Shown here: positions 7,456 to 17,645 of the stretch, piece by piece | How the letters are laid out: each line of letters starts with the position of its first letter | How positions within the stretch are numbered: position 1 is the first letter of the stretch | From: Mesorhizobium sp. LHD-90 | GTDB lineage: Bacteria; Pseudomonadota; Alphaproteobacteria; Rhizobiales; Rhizobiaceae | Direction of reading: 5' to 3' | Length of the DNA: 64,000 bases | Assembly: GCF_030929505.1 (NCBI RefSeq) | Contig: NZ_JAVFVV010000016.1 | Location: 62,001 to 126,000 of the forward strand | Position numbers and translations under genes: made by a program | The notes under the pieces: model-generated | Seen by the model: the letters and a program-made list of their open reading frames with translations, nothing else | The model's database searches: none | Told to the model about the DNA's origin: nothing

Positions 7456-8202
7456 TCAGTCCCAAGCTGCTGTCGAACAGAACGGCCGGGAGGGCGATAT
7501 CTTCAGAAGGTCTCCGAACAGACCAAGATCCTCGACCGGCAGCGGTTTGGGTTTGGGATCCATGTCGAAGAGCTGGCGCTGATCGCTGTCCGGGCGCTCG
7601 TAAAATCCCGGCTTCCGTCGCTCCAGATATTTTTCCGGGAGCGACCGCCAATCATCATAGGCGATCTCCAGGATGGGCCTGATACGCTCCCGATATGTCT
7701 GCAACTCGTCTTCATCCAGAAAGTCGTGTGCCTGGTAGAGCCGGAACTCGCCGTCTTCCCGGTCGACGGCGACACTGTTGGCGAGTTTCTGAGCGACTGG
7801 GTCTTCCAGCCGGCCTGCCGCGAAGAGCCCATTCGAGACAAGATCGCAAAGCGTGAGGACGAGATGGGGTTCTTCCAGCTCGGTGGCCTTGATGAGCGCC
7901 TCGACCGCGACCGCGAACGGCCAGAGTAGCTTGTCTGATGCCGCGCCCTTCATCTGGGCCAGTTGGATGTCGCCGGCGGTGTTGGCGACCTTGCAGACAT
8001 AATGTGCCATGCAATACTCATCAGCGTCCGCCGCCACGAGATCGGTCCAGTCCGACACATCCCGCTGGTCACCATCTGTCCAGAAGCGCGGCGGACGCTT
8101 GGCTATCTCGCGCAATTTCTCAATCGCCCGAGCCTTGTCCATGCCCTGGAGATCGTCAGGCGGCATGGCCCTTCTGGCGTTCAGTGGAATGATTTCGGCC
8201 AT
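7456..8202 (-). CDS. Hypothetical protein (248 aa), second gene of leftward operon
   Basis: I choose ATG 8202 (MAEIIPLNARRAMPPDDLQG); the longer open frame upstream overlaps the previous gene antisensibly and looks non-coding. The protein is helical and acidic, without signal peptide or membrane segment. The middle part (GDIQLAQMKGAASDKLLWPF, ELEEPHLVLTLCDLV) suggests a helical-repeat fold and the end is rich in Asp/Pro. It lies ten bases after the 8213-8743 gene, so the two are almost certainly cotranscribed. The family is not recognised. Confidence 0.7.
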   Translation of the reverse strand: MAEIIPLNARRAMPPDDLQGMDKARAIEKLREIAKRPPRFWTDGDQRDVSDWTDLVAADADEYCMAHYVCKVANTAGDIQLAQMKGAASDKLLWPFAVAVEALIKATELEEPHLVLTLCDLVSNGLFAAGRLEDPVAQKLANSVAVDREDGEFRLYQAHDFLDEDELQTYRERIRPILEIAYDDWRSLPEKYLERRKPGFYERPDSDQRQLFDMDPKPKPLPVEDLGLFGDLLKISPSRPFCSTAAWD

Positions 8203-8212
8203 GGCCGTGCCT

Positions 8213-8743
8213 CTAAGCTGCCGTGCGCAGCATTCGATAAACCTTCTTCCAGTCTTTCGACTTCTCGAACCTCGCCTTGAGGACTGGCAATATCTTCTCC
8301 TCATACAACTCGTGCTCGCTCGTCGTGAGCTCGTCCTCAGTCCGGTGGAGCAGTGCCTTGGCAACAACGTCTTCCAGCCGCTCGCCGCTGAAATAGCCCT
8401 CGTTGATCATGTCCTCGACAAGCTGGGGAACGGCCGCCTCAAGCTCGGTCAGCGGACCTTCGCTCGCATAGAGCTTGGCAAGTTCGTCCGCGATATCCTC
8501 CCCGAAGTCGCCCAGTAGCTTGTCGCCGAGTTTCGGGGTCGTAGCCGTGTTCCAGATGAAGTTGGCAATGAGCGTTGTTAGTGCTGTCATCATCGTCTGA
8601 GGATTGGTCCTAGCCTGCGTCAGGCGGCCTGACAGGTCCATAATCAGATGCTGCGCGGCCTCAATGTCCGCGTCCTCGGCGAAATGAGCGGCGGCCCAGG
8701 CGCGAGCGCCCGCCAGATTTTGTTCCTTGGTTGATGCAGCCAT
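8213..8743 (-). CDS. Hypothetical helical protein (176 aa), divergent from imuA
   Basis: ATG 8743 is preceded on its strand by AGGAGTAAGGCT, a good ribosome site. The product (MAASTKEQNLAGARAWAAAH...) is all-helical and acidic, with a charged C-terminal end (RFEKSKDWKKVYRMLRTAA). No domain is recognised. The start lies 36 bases from the LexA box shared with imuA, so it is the first gene of a leftward operon that may itself be SOS-controlled. That is inference from position only. Confidence 0.7.
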   Translation of the reverse strand: MAASTKEQNLAGARAWAAAHFAEDADIEAAQHLIMDLSGRLTQARTNPQTMMTALTTLIANFIWNTATTPKLGDKLLGDFGEDIADELAKLYASEGPLTELEAAVPQLVEDMINEGYFSGERLEDVVAKALLHRTEDELTTSEHELYEEKILPVLKARFEKSKDWKKVYRMLRTAA

Positions 8744-8779
8744 AGCCTTACTCCTGAACATTGGCCGGACTTGCACAGT

Positions 8780-8794
8780 GAACAAAAAAGGAAC
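8780..8794. promoter_or_regulatory. LexA (SOS) box, alphaproteobacterial type
   Basis: The sequence GAACAAAAAAGGAAC fits the direct-repeat alphaproteobacterial LexA operator GAAC-N7-GAAC exactly. It lies between the divergent genes at 8743 and 8864. A second, degenerate copy (GAAC-N7-GGAC) is at 8756-8770, nearer the leftward gene. SOS control of imuA-imuB-dnaE2 by such boxes is established for this class. Confidence 0.85.
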
Positions 8795-8797
8795 AAA

Positions 8798-8820
8798 AGA
8801 GTCAAGAGGTGATTGACTCT
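8798..8820. promoter_or_regulatory. 8-bp inverted repeat and probable imuA -35 element
   Basis: AGAGTCAA (8798-8805) and TTGACTCT (8813-8820) are perfect inverted arms around GAGGTGA. The right arm contains TTGACT, which with CTAAAT at 8836-8841 (17-base spacing) forms a plausible imuA promoter. The left arm provides the same TTGACT to the opposite strand, so the repeat may simply be two back-to-back -35 elements. Confidence 0.45.
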
Positions 8821-8863
8821 GGCAGGAATGGGTTCCTAAATCGGCGAATGATGCCGTCAAACG

Positions 8864-9646
8864 ATGCCTGAAAGCCGCCTCCAGATGCCTGCCAAACCCG
8901 ATCGCGCCGTCATTTCCGCGTTGCAGGAGCGCGTCCGGAGCCTTGAGGGCGGCAGGTATCAGGGTCGCAGCGTGCTGCCGTTTGGGCTTGCGGACATCGA
9001 CCGGCATTTGCCGGGCGGCGGTCTGGCGCTGGGCGCCCTGCATGAGGTGGCGGGCGGGGCCAACGGCGCGGTCGATGGCGCAGCGGCGGCTCTTTTTGCT
9101 GCCGGCATCGCGGCCCGGACGAAGGGCAAGGTGCTTTGGTGCGTGACGCGACAAGACCTGTTTGCCCCCGCGCTCGCGCAGGCAGGCCTGTCTCCCGACA
9201 GGGTCATCTTCGTCGAGGCCGGCGACGAGAAGTCTGTGCTTGCCTGCTTCGAGGAAGGACTTCGGCACAATGGGCTCGGCGCAGTTTTGGGCGAACTGGC
9301 GCGACTGCCGATGACCGCCTCTCGCCGCCTTCAGCTTGCCGCCGAGACTTCTTCGGGCATTGGCATTGCGATCCGAAGATGGCGGCGCCATGCCGATGCA
9401 ACGGATTTCGGACAGCCGACCGCCTCGGTGACGCGATGGCGCGTCTCCGTGCTGCCGTCGCGACCATTGCCGGTGCCCGGTGTTGGTCGTGCTCGCTGGC
9501 GGCTAGAACTGATCCGTTGCCGAGGTGCTGAGAGTGCTGATTTTGAGGTGGAGGCCTGCGATGGCAAGGGTCGTCTCGCTGTTCCTTCCGCAATGGCCGA
9601 CGGATCGCCTCAGAAGGAGATCGGACGCCGCATCATTGCCGCCTGA
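8864..9646 (+). CDS. imuA: ImuA, SOS mutagenesis accessory protein
   Basis: The 260-residue protein has the RecA/SulA-like ImuA layout: residues about 40-75 carry FGLADIDRHLPGGGLALGAL and LHEVAGGANGAVDGAA, the region that replaces the RecA Walker loop, followed by KVLWCVTRQDLFAPALAQAG. ImuA works with ImuB and DnaE2 in translesion synthesis. ATG 8864 lacks a strong ribosome site; ATG 8885 is an alternative. The gene ends inside the start of imuB (overlap 9561-9646 in another frame), as usual for this cassette. Confidence 0.9.
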   Translation: MPESRLQMPAKPDRAVISALQERVRSLEGGRYQGRSVLPFGLADIDRHLPGGGLALGALHEVAGGANGAVDGAAAALFAAGIAARTKGKVLWCVTRQDLFAPALAQAGLSPDRVIFVEAGDEKSVLACFEEGLRHNGLGAVLGELARLPMTASRRLQLAAETSSGIGIAIRRWRRHADATDFGQPTASVTRWRVSVLPSRPLPVPGVGRARWRLELIRCRGAESADFEVEACDGKGRLAVPSAMADGSPQKEIGRRIIAA

Positions 9647-11084
9647 TCAGCCGTTGGTTCTGGTTGGACGGGACGGCAACAGGCGCATTGTTCTTGCGGC
9701 GGACACGAATGCACTGAAGCAGGGACTTCGCGTCGGCATGCCGGCAACCAAGGCGCAGGCGCTCGTGCCCGGATTGGTCATCCACGACGCCAGACCGCAG
9801 GAAGACGCCCAGGCGCTTGGGCGGCTGGCGTTATGGACATTGCGCCGCTATTCGCCCATCGTGGCTGTAGACGGGCTGGACGGGCTGGTGATCGACATCA
9901 CCGGTGCCAGTCATCTGCATGGCGGCGAGCAGGCCTTGCTCGTAGACCTGGTGCAGCGCCTAGACCATGCGGGCATCTTGGCACGCGCAGCTGTCGCCGA
10001 GAGCTGGGGTGCGGCCCATGCCGTTGCACGCTTTGTCAGGCAGCCGACAAGCTTGGTGCCGGTCGAGGCGACACAGGCCACTATAGCAGAGCTGCCAATC
10101 GCGGCGCTGCGGCTTGACGGTGCGATCGTCGACGGACTTCGCGTGCTTGGCTTCGAGCGCGTTGGAGATCTGCTCGCGCAGCCACGAGCACCGATGACGC
10201 TGCGCTTCGGTCCAGAACTCGGGCGCCGACTGGACCAGGCGCTGAGCATCCTGAATGAGCCGATCGATCCGCTTCGGCCAGCGGAGATTGTCGAAGTGCG
10301 CCGCAGTTTTGGCGAACCGATCGCCGCCGCCGATACCATTGCAAAATACATCGGCAAGCTGGTGGGTAGCCTTTGCGGGGAGTTGGAGACACGAGGACTA
10401 GGGGCCAAGCGCCTCGATCTCCTGATGCATCGCGTCGACAACACCGTCGAGGCAGTTCGGGTGAGCACAGCGCTTGCCGTGCGTGACACAAAACGGCTGA
10501 CTCGGCTTCTTTGCGACAAAATCGAAAAGATCGATCCGGGCTTTGGGATCGAATTGATGCGGCTGGCCGCCTCGTGGGCAGAACCGCTTTCGCCGAAGCA
10601 GACGATCTCGTCACTGATCGACAAGCCGGAGGCCGACATCTCCGATCTGATCGATACGCTCAGCAACCGTGTTGGCGATGGTCAGCTCTATCGCTTTGCA
10701 CCACTCGCCAGCGATGTGCCCGAGCGTTCCGTGCAGCGCGTGGCACCCAGCGCCCCGGAAGTGGGCGATGCCTGGCCGGATCACTGGCCGCGTCCAGCGC
10801 GGCTGCTGACACCACCGGAGCCGATCGAGGCCTTGGCGCTACTGCCCGATCATCCGCCGGCAAGTTTCACCTGGCGTGGCAGCCGCCGGCGTGTGAGGCG
10901 TGCCGATGGCCCTGAGCGTGTCTTTGGCGAATGGTGGAAGCGCGACGCCGAACTCGCCGCCGTGCGCGACTATTTCCAAGTGGAGGATGATGCCGGCGAG
11001 CGTTTCTGGATCTACCGCGCCGGTGACGGCGAAAACCTTGCCACCGGCTCGCATCGCTGGTTCCTGCACGGCATTTTTGCATGA
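9561..11084 (+). CDS. imuB: ImuB, Y-family polymerase-like hub protein
   Basis: ATG 9561 follows GAGGTGGAGGCC. The 507-residue protein is a Y-family homologue: the palm and fingers occupy about residues 1-240, with [16 protein letters not shown] typical of the fingers, then a little-finger region and an extended C-terminus. The N-terminal strand reads [13 protein letters not shown], without the first catalytic acidic residue of active Y-family enzymes, in keeping with the known non-catalytic role of ImuB as the bridge between the beta clamp, ImuA and DnaE2. The stop overlaps the start of dnaE2 (ATGA). Confidence 0.92.
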   Translation: MARVVSLFLPQWPTDRLRRRSDAASLPPDQPLVLVGRDGNRRIVLAADTNALKQGLRVGMPATKAQALVPGLVIHDARPQEDAQALGRLALWTLRRYSPIVAVDGLDGLVIDITGASHLHGGEQALLVDLVQRLDHAGILARAAVAESWGAAHAVARFVRQPTSLVPVEATQATIAELPIAALRLDGAIVDGLRVLGFERVGDLLAQPRAPMTLRFGPELGRRLDQALSILNEPIDPLRPAEIVEVRRSFGEPIAAADTIAKYIGKLVGSLCGELETRGLGAKRLDLLMHRVDNTVEAVRVSTALAVRDTKRLTRLLCDKIEKIDPGFGIELMRLAASWAEPLSPKQTISSLIDKPEADISDLIDTLSNRVGDGQLYRFAPLASDVPERSVQRVAPSAPEVGDAWPDHWPRPARLLTPPEPIEALALLPDHPPASFTWRGSRRRVRRADGPERVFGEWWKRDAELAAVRDYFQVEDDAGERFWIYRAGDGENLATGSHRWFLHGIFA

Positions 11085-14000
11085 GCGCCGTCCGCTATAT
11101 CGAACTGCAGTGCACGTCGCATTTTTCCTTCCTGCGCGGTGCCAGTTCCTGCGAGGAGTTGTTTACGCAAGCCGCCGTCATGGAAATGCCGGCGCTAGGA
11201 ATTGTCGACCGCAACACTCTCGCTGGCATCGTCCGGGCGCATGAGGCAGCGAAGACCACCGGTTTGAGACTGATTGTAGGCTGTCGGCTCGATCTTGCGG
11301 AAGGTGTTTCGATCCTCGTCTATCCCACCGACCGCGCAGCCTATTCGCGCCTGTGCCGGCTGCTATCCCTCGGCAAGAAGCGCGCGGGAAAGGCCAAGTG
11401 TGATCTGCGCTGGGACGATGTTGCGGCCTACGCTGAAGGGCTGGTCGCCATCTTCCTGCCCGATCAGGCCGACGACGACTGTGCGCTTTGGCTGCGGCGA
11501 ATGCGTCAGACATTTGATGATCGGGCCTATCTAGCGCTCACCCTGCGACGGCGGCCGAACGATCAACTTCGCCTGCACGAGTTGGCCAACCTAGCGGGCG
11601 CGGCAAGAGTCCTGACGGTCGCCACAAATGATGTGCTTTTCCACGAGCCTGGACGGCGCATGCTGCAGGATGTCATCACCTGCATCCGCCACAACTGCAC
11701 GATCGACGATCTCGGCGCGCGGCGCGAGCGCCATGCGGATCGTTATCTCAAGCCGCCCGAAGAGATGGCGCGGCTGTTTGCCCGCTATTCCGAGGCGATC
11801 GCCAGAACTGTCGAGATCGCAGATCGGTGCCAATTCTCGCTTGACGAACTTGCCTATCAGTATCCCGAGGAACGCGATGATCCTTCGCTGACGCCTCAGC
11901 AGACCTTGGAGAAGCTTACCTGGGAGGGGGCGGCGACACGTTATCCTGAAGGACTGCCGGATCATGTCTTGGCGTCGCTCAGGCACGAGCTATCGTTGAT
12001 CGACCGTCTGAGCTACGCGCCATACTTCCTGACAGTCAATTCCATCGTCCGGTTTGCACGGTCGCGTGACATCCTCTGCCAAGGGCGAGGTTCGGCCGCC
12101 AATTCCGCCGTCTGCTATGTGCTCGGCATCACTGCGATCGATCCGGCGATGAATGATCTGCTGTTCGAGCGTTTTGTCAGCGAGGAACGCCGGGAACCAC
12201 CAGACATCGATGTCGACTTCGAGCACGAACGACGCGAAATCGTCATGCAGTGGGTGTTCCACACCTACGGTCGCGATCACGCGGCTCTTTGCTCGACCGT
12301 GATCCGCTATCGCTCCAAGGGCGCGCTGCGCGATGTTGGCAAGGCGCTCGGCCTGACCGAGGATTTGATCAAGATGCTATCGTCGCAGGTCTGGGGTTGG
12401 TCGGAGGAAGGCGTCGAGCCGAAGCATGTCCAGGAACTGAACCTCAATCTCGGCGACCGGCGCCTTCGGCTGGCGCTTGATCTAGCGCGCCAGCTCATGG
12501 GCGCCCCACGCCACCTGTCGCAACATCCCGGCGGCTTCGTGCTTACGAATGACCGGTTGGACGATCTGGTGCCGATCGAGCCGGCGGCGATGAAGGACAG
12601 GCAGGTGATCGAATGGGACAAGGATGACATTGACGCTTTGCGCTTCATGAAGGTCGATTGCTTGGCGCTCGGCATGCTTTCCTGCATGAAGCGGGCTTTC
12701 AACCTGCTCGCCGAGCACAAGGGCGTCCAACACGACCTTTCGACCATCCCGAACGAGGATGGTCCCACCTACGCGATGATCCGCAAGGCGGACACGCTCG
12801 GCGTCTTCCAGATCGAAAGCCGGGCGCAGATGTCGATGCTTCCCCGGATGAAGCCGCGAACCTTTTATGATCTGGTCATCGAGGTCGCTATAGTCCGGCC
12901 CGGCCCGATCCAGGGCGATATGGTCCATCCCTATCTGCGACGACGGGAACATCAAGAGGAAGTCCACTACCCCAAGCCGGAACTGGCGAAGGTGCTGGGC
13001 AAGACACTCGGCGTCCCGCTGTTCCAGGAGCAGGCTATGCGAGTGGCAATCGAATGTGCCGGCTTCACCGCCGGCCAGGCTGACCAGCTTCGCCGCGCCA
13101 TGGCAACGTTCAAGTTCACCGGCGGGGTCAGCCATTTCCGCGACAAGCTGGTCAAGGGCATGGTCGACAATGGCTACGAACAGGAGTTCGCCGAGCGGAC
13201 CTTCCGGCAGCTTGAGGGTTTCGGCAGCTACGGCTTTCCTGAAAGCCACGCCGCATCGTTCGCGCTGATCGCCTACGCCTCGTCCTGGATGAAGTGCCAT
13301 CATCCCGAAGTCTTCTGCGCCGCACTCCTCAACGCCCAACCCATGGGCTTCTACGCGGCGGCCCAGATCGTTCGCGACGCTCGCGATCACAATGTCGAAG
13401 TCCGGCCGGTCTGCATCAATGCCTCGCGCTGGGACTGCACGCTGGAACCATTGGAGGACGAAGCCTTTGCAATTAGGCTCGGCATGCGCATGGTGCGCGG
13501 CCTGTCCAACGCCAACGCTGCGACGTTGCTTGCCGCGCGTGCCGACCAGCATTTCGCATCCATCGATGATCTATGGCGCCGCGCCGGCGCGCCGATTGCC
13601 GCCCTGGTGCAACTCGCCGAAGCCGATGCGTTTCGCGAAGCGCTGAGCATCTCACGTCGCGAGGCGCTGTGGCAAATTAAGGGACTTCGCGACGAGCCTT
13701 TGCCACTGTTTGCAGCCGCTGCCAGGCGAGAGGAAGTGCAGGTTCCGGAACTCGTCGAGCCCGACGTCACATTGCGGCCTATGACTGCCGGCAGCGAGGT
13801 CGTCGAAGACTACGGCCATGTCGGGCTGACCTTGCGAGCCCATCCAATGTCATTCCTGCGAGGCGATCTCCGCCGCCGTCGCATCGCCACTTGCAGGGAG
13901 GCGATGAACGCTCGTGAGCGCCAATGGCTGGAAGCGGCCGGCCTTGTCCTGGTGCGTCAGCGGCCGGGCTCGGCCAAGGGCGTGATGTTCATAACCATCG

Positions 14001-14350
14001 AGGATGAGACCGGCATCGCCAATCTCGTCATCTGGCCAAAACTGTTCGAACGGCAACGACGCATCATCCTGGCCGCCAGCATGTTTGCCGTGCGCGGCCG
14101 CATCCAGCGCGAAGGCGAGGTCGTGCATCTCGTCGCGCACCAACTCACCGACTTGTCCGCGGAGCTGGCCAGCGTCGGCAGCCGGGATATGGCTTTCCCT
14201 CTGCCGCATGGTCGAGGTGACGAGTTCCATCAGGGGAGCCCCGGTCTCGATCCTCGCACGCTGCCACCCAAGCGACCGAATCCCCGCGACATCTACATCC
14301 CCGACCTTCACATCGACACCATCAAGGTCAAGCCGAGGGATTTTCGGTAA
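11081..14350 (+). CDS. dnaE2: Error-prone DNA polymerase III alpha subunit DnaE2
   Basis: The 1,089 residues match the length of DnaE2. There is an N-terminal PHP domain ([20 protein letters not shown] at about 8-27, [19 protein letters not shown]), a polymerase core with the catalytic motif [12 protein letters not shown] near residue 374, the finger and thumb helices with [18 protein letters not shown], and a C-terminal OB-fold near 965-1030 ([20 protein letters not shown]). It performs SOS-induced translesion synthesis with ImuA and ImuB. It starts on the last bases of imuB and ends six bases before a convergent gene. Confidence 0.95.
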   Translation: MSAVRYIELQCTSHFSFLRGASSCEELFTQAAVMEMPALGIVDRNTLAGIVRAHEAAKTTGLRLIVGCRLDLAEGVSILVYPTDRAAYSRLCRLLSLGKKRAGKAKCDLRWDDVAAYAEGLVAIFLPDQADDDCALWLRRMRQTFDDRAYLALTLRRRPNDQLRLHELANLAGAARVLTVATNDVLFHEPGRRMLQDVITCIRHNCTIDDLGARRERHADRYLKPPEEMARLFARYSEAIARTVEIADRCQFSLDELAYQYPEERDDPSLTPQQTLEKLTWEGAATRYPEGLPDHVLASLRHELSLIDRLSYAPYFLTVNSIVRFARSRDILCQGRGSAANSAVCYVLGITAIDPAMNDLLFERFVSEERREPPDIDVDFEHERREIVMQWVFHTYGRDHAALCSTVIRYRSKGALRDVGKALGLTEDLIKMLSSQVWGWSEEGVEPKHVQELNLNLGDRRLRLALDLARQLMGAPRHLSQHPGGFVLTNDRLDDLVPIEPAAMKDRQVIEWDKDDIDALRFMKVDCLALGMLSCMKRAFNLLAEHKGVQHDLSTIPNEDGPTYAMIRKADTLGVFQIESRAQMSMLPRMKPRTFYDLVIEVAIVRPGPIQGDMVHPYLRRREHQEEVHYPKPELAKVLGKTLGVPLFQEQAMRVAIECAGFTAGQADQLRRAMATFKFTGGVSHFRDKLVKGMVDNGYEQEFAERTFRQLEGFGSYGFPESHAASFALIAYASSWMKCHHPEVFCAALLNAQPMGFYAAAQIVRDARDHNVEVRPVCINASRWDCTLEPLEDEAFAIRLGMRMVRGLSNANAATLLAARADQHFASIDDLWRRAGAPIAALVQLAEADAFREALSISRREALWQIKGLRDEPLPLFAAAARREEVQVPELVEPDVTLRPMTAGSEVVEDYGHVGLTLRAHPMSFLRGDLRRRRIATCREAMNARERQWLEAAGLVLVRQRPGSAKGVMFITIEDETGIANLVIWPKLFERQRRIILAASMFAVRGRIQREGEVVHLVAHQLTDLSAELASVGSRDMAFPLPHGRGDEFHQGSPGLDPRTLPPKRPNPRDIYIPDLHIDTIKVKPRDFR

Positions 14351-14355
14351 GTGGT

Positions 14356-15165
14356 CTATGCGAGGACTTCTTCGGTGATGACATCGAAGCGCACCAACCT
14401 GGCAGGACCGAAGCTGGTCGAGAGCGCGACATCGGTGGCGTCGCGGCCTGTCGCCATCAAGATGCGGCCAATGCGAGGGACATTGTGGCGGGCATCGAAC
14501 GTATACCAGTGCCCGCCGAGATAGGCTTCAAACCAGGCTGAGAAGTCCATCGGATCAGGCACTGGCGGCACACCAATGTCACCGAGATAGCCTGTGCAGT
14601 AGCGAGCCGGAATATTCATGCACCGGCAAAGCGTGATCCCCAGATGGGCAAAATCGCGGCAGACACCGGTCCGATCAGTCCAACCGCCATGCGCTGTGCG
14701 CAAGGCATCCGCATTCTGGTAGTTGAAGGCAATGTGGTTGTGAACGAATTCGCAGATTGCCTGCACCCGTGCCCACCCCGGTTGAGTTTGTGAGAATGTC
14801 GACCACGCCAGATCGCCAAGCCGGTCGGTGTCGCAGTAGCGGCTTGCAAGCAGGAACACGAGAACGTCGTCGGGCAGATCCTTCACCTCGTGCTGGATCG
14901 CATCCCAGGCGACGATATCCGGTCGCCCGCTGTCGTAGATTTCAAATTCTGTAGCGATGTTGAGGATGCCGGGTGGCGCCGTCACCCGCGTGCAGGCATT
15001 CCCGAACCCGTCGACATAACCCCACGCCTCGACCGCAGGATCAAACCTCAGTTCATGGCCAGTGAGAAGGTCGCCGCGCCGCGTAGGATGAATATCGAGC
15101 GCCAGCAGCATCTGCGTCGGCTGCGGACATTCGTAAGCGATATTGAAGCCAGCGCGGATTTTCAT
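14356..15165 (-). CDS. Transglutaminase-like cysteine peptidase family protein
   Basis: The start is ATG 15165 (MKIRAGFNIAYECPQPTQML). An N-terminal beta domain is followed by a transglutaminase-core: the nucleophile in GVCRDFAHLGITLCRCMNIP at about residues 175-195 and His in GGHWYTFDARH near 235. The family contains cysteine proteases and amidases of unknown substrate, often found as two adjacent copies, as here with the next gene. It reads leftward, the same way as its neighbour, with a 74-base gap between them. Confidence 0.85.
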   Translation of the reverse strand: MKIRAGFNIAYECPQPTQMLLALDIHPTRRGDLLTGHELRFDPAVEAWGYVDGFGNACTRVTAPPGILNIATEFEIYDSGRPDIVAWDAIQHEVKDLPDDVLVFLLASRYCDTDRLGDLAWSTFSQTQPGWARVQAICEFVHNHIAFNYQNADALRTAHGGWTDRTGVCRDFAHLGITLCRCMNIPARYCTGYLGDIGVPPVPDPMDFSAWFEAYLGGHWYTFDARHNVPRIGRILMATGRDATDVALSTSFGPARLVRFDVITEEVLA

Positions 15166-15239
15166 GAAACTCTCGAAGAAAAGTTGAAGGAGGGTGCGCT
15201 GCAACGCCGATACTACTGGCTCCGTTCCATGCCTAGATT

Positions 15240-16145
15240 CTAGGCAATGCTGGAGACCTCGTCCTGAGGGGCGGATTCTGTCGTGACATTAACCTGAACC
15301 GTCAGGCCCAGATCATCGGAGGCGCGACCGAAATAGCTCCCTGACAGTGGAATGGCCTGCCGGGGATCACGCGCGACCGCCACCCTGATGAGGTCGCGGT
15401 TTCCGACAATGCCGTTCGTCGGATCGAATTCCACCCAACCTGAGCCGGGGAGATAGACCTGACACCAGGCATGCGTCGCTCCGCCTCCGAGATTGGCCTG
15501 ACCGTCACGACTGGCAACATAGATGTAGCCGGTTACAAAACGCGCCGCAAAACCGAGCGAACGGACCGCCTCCATCATCAGGAGGGCAAAGTCCCGGCAG
15601 GAGCCTTTTCGCGAGCGCAGTGTAATCAGTGGCGGTTGCGTCCCATGTTCGGAGCGGCGCGCATAGGAAAAGCCCTCATGGATGGCGTAGCACAAGGTCA
15701 TAAGCACCTTGCCCGTCTCGATCTTCGACCCGGTCCGCACAAACTGGTTTGCCCAATCCGCGACCGCTCCGCCGTCGTCTGCATAGTGAGGCCGGATGGT
15801 GCTTGCGAGATCCGGCAACTCGTCGGGGTGGTATTGAAACGGATAGACCAGGGCATTCTCGTCGATACGAAAATCCGGCGCGGCGGACGGGGTATGGTCG
15901 ACGCGAATATGGGTCTCGAAGCGAAGCTCCTTCGCTCGTTTCGCGACAGCGACGTGCGCGACACAGTTTCCGAAAACATCGTGAACCCAGTTGATGGACT
16001 CCGGCTTGGGATCAACGTCGAGTGTCGCCTCAAGCAGACGCTGGTCGTAGCTGTCACGCGGCCTGAACAGGAGTCGATGCTCACCGAATTCAACCGGACG
16101 CTGGTAGCGATAGACCGTCGAATGCCGCACCGAGAAAACGGTCAT
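15240..16145 (-). CDS. Transglutaminase family protein with N-terminal Bact_transglu_N domain
   Basis: I choose ATG 16145; a TTG one codon earlier is possible. Residues about 1-85 form the transglutaminase N-terminal beta domain (VRHSTVYRYQRPVEFGEHRL). The catalytic core has Cys in RKGSCRDFALLMMEAVRSLG at about 177-190, His in GGGATHAWCQVYLPGSG and Asp in WVEFDPTNG. It is paired with the gene at 14356 in the same direction. Substrate unknown; such genes often sit with circularly permuted ATP-grasp or alpha-E genes, but none is present here. Confidence 0.88.
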   Translation of the reverse strand: MTVFSVRHSTVYRYQRPVEFGEHRLLFRPRDSYDQRLLEATLDVDPKPESINWVHDVFGNCVAHVAVAKRAKELRFETHIRVDHTPSAAPDFRIDENALVYPFQYHPDELPDLASTIRPHYADDGGAVADWANQFVRTGSKIETGKVLMTLCYAIHEGFSYARRSEHGTQPPLITLRSRKGSCRDFALLMMEAVRSLGFAARFVTGYIYVASRDGQANLGGGATHAWCQVYLPGSGWVEFDPTNGIVGNRDLIRVAVARDPRQAIPLSGSYFGRASDDLGLTVQVNVTTESAPQDEVSSIA

Positions 16146-16461
16146 CAAATCCTGTTCCGGACGAGTTCCGACACAAGATACCGCGCTGCCGGCATCTCGT
16201 CAGTCAAATATGTTTCCACTCCGATCGCCATAGGCGGACCCGTGGCTTTCACGGCAGGAACCGATCGTCCAAACCGTCCTGCAGCGCTGTTGATAACGCC
16301 ACTTCTGCCTCGACCGAATTCATAGGTGGCTCGAGTCGTGCAGCGACCGGCCGGCCGGCATGCGCATTCGGGCAATGAAGGTGCGGAACAATCCGACCGC
16401 ACGGCGACTTCAAGGTTGGATACGAACTGCAGATCTGTGTGATCTGGCCGAGGGAGCGCAA

Positions 16462-17475
16462 ATGAAACCCGTTCTTGGTCGCGTCTGGACTCTCGCAAGA
16501 ACCGCAGTCGTGGGCTTCATCAACGATAATGCGCTAACCCATGCTGCGGCTATGGCATTCTACGCCGCCACGTCGCTCGCGCCAATTCTGCTCATCGTAA
16601 TTGCCATCGCCGGCCTTGCGGTGGGACGAGACGCTGCCCAACTCGCGGTAACCGCGCAACTGACCGGCCTGTTAGGTCCGCAGGGCGCCGACTTGCTCAA
16701 GTCGATTATCGAGGGAGCTTCGAACAGCACAAGCGGAGTGATCGCCGCCTCGATTGCGTTGATCACTCTGATCGCCAGCGCGTCTGGCGTATTCGGCGAG
16801 ATGCAGTCGTCTCTCAATCAGATCTGGAAGGTTGAACCCAGCTCCAATAGCCTGTCCGGGCTGGTGAGAGCCCGGGCAGCCAGTCTGGGACTGGTTGCGT
16901 CGCTTGGGTTTCTGCTGCTGGTTTCGCTGGCCGCGAGCGCCGCTATTTCAGGGCTGGCAGACTTCATCAATTCGCATTTGGCCTTCGGCGAAGCTATCCT
17001 GTCACTCATCAACACCATTGTATCGTTATCGCTCCTGGCTCTGCTTTTCGGCGCAATCTACAAAGTCCTGCCGGATCGGTCCCTGGCTTGGAGAGACGTC
17101 CGTTTCGGCGCGGTGACGACGGCCGTTCTCTTCACGATTGGGAAGTCATTGATAGGATGGTATCTCGGAACCAGCGCGGTGGCCTCTTCCTACGGTGCGG
17201 CAGGCAGCTTGATCGTATTGCTGCTGTGGGTGTTCTACTCATCCTCGATTTTTCTTCTCGGCGCAGAACTCACTCGTGCCTACGCCACGAGCTTCGGGAC
17301 GAGGCCAGACCTGAAGCGCCTCACAACATCAGCGCCTGATGATCCAATTCTTTCCCGGCCGCAGGTGAGTGCAAACAGGAGCCCTTACATTACCCTCGTG
17401 CTAATCGCACTTGTCTCGGCAGTGGCGACAGCAATAGCGTCGTCGAACAGTGGGAATCGGAGGGAGCGCTATTAG
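16462..17475 (+). CDS. YihY/BrkB family inner-membrane protein
   Basis: I choose ATG 16462 behind GAGGGAG; the upstream open frame to 16360 looks non-coding. The 337-residue protein has the YihY pattern: the family signature NDNALTHAAAMAFYAATSLAP at about 20-40, six predicted membrane segments, and VASSYGAAGSLIVLLLWVFY near 240, with GAELTRAYA after the last segment. The family was once called ribonuclease BN in error; its role in the envelope is not established. The last ~45 residues add one more hydrophobic stretch. Confidence 0.88.
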   Translation: MKPVLGRVWTLARTAVVGFINDNALTHAAAMAFYAATSLAPILLIVIAIAGLAVGRDAAQLAVTAQLTGLLGPQGADLLKSIIEGASNSTSGVIAASIALITLIASASGVFGEMQSSLNQIWKVEPSSNSLSGLVRARAASLGLVASLGFLLLVSLAASAAISGLADFINSHLAFGEAILSLINTIVSLSLLALLFGAIYKVLPDRSLAWRDVRFGAVTTAVLFTIGKSLIGWYLGTSAVASSYGAAGSLIVLLLWVFYSSSIFLLGAELTRAYATSFGTRPDLKRLTTSAPDDPILSRPQVSANRSPYITLVLIALVSAVATAIASSNSGNRRERY

Positions 17476-17645
17476 TCGGCGCTCGAACAGGTTGCTCCCC
17501 AGCAGGGCGATCCCATTTCGATGGTGCATTTCTCCGGATTTATGCGCAAAACCAAGCGGGACTTTCTTATTATTTTTGCACCCGGAACTCTTTGTCTGCG
17601 CTGGGGTTTTGTCGCCACTACCCTCTCTCAACAAGGAGCCGACCA

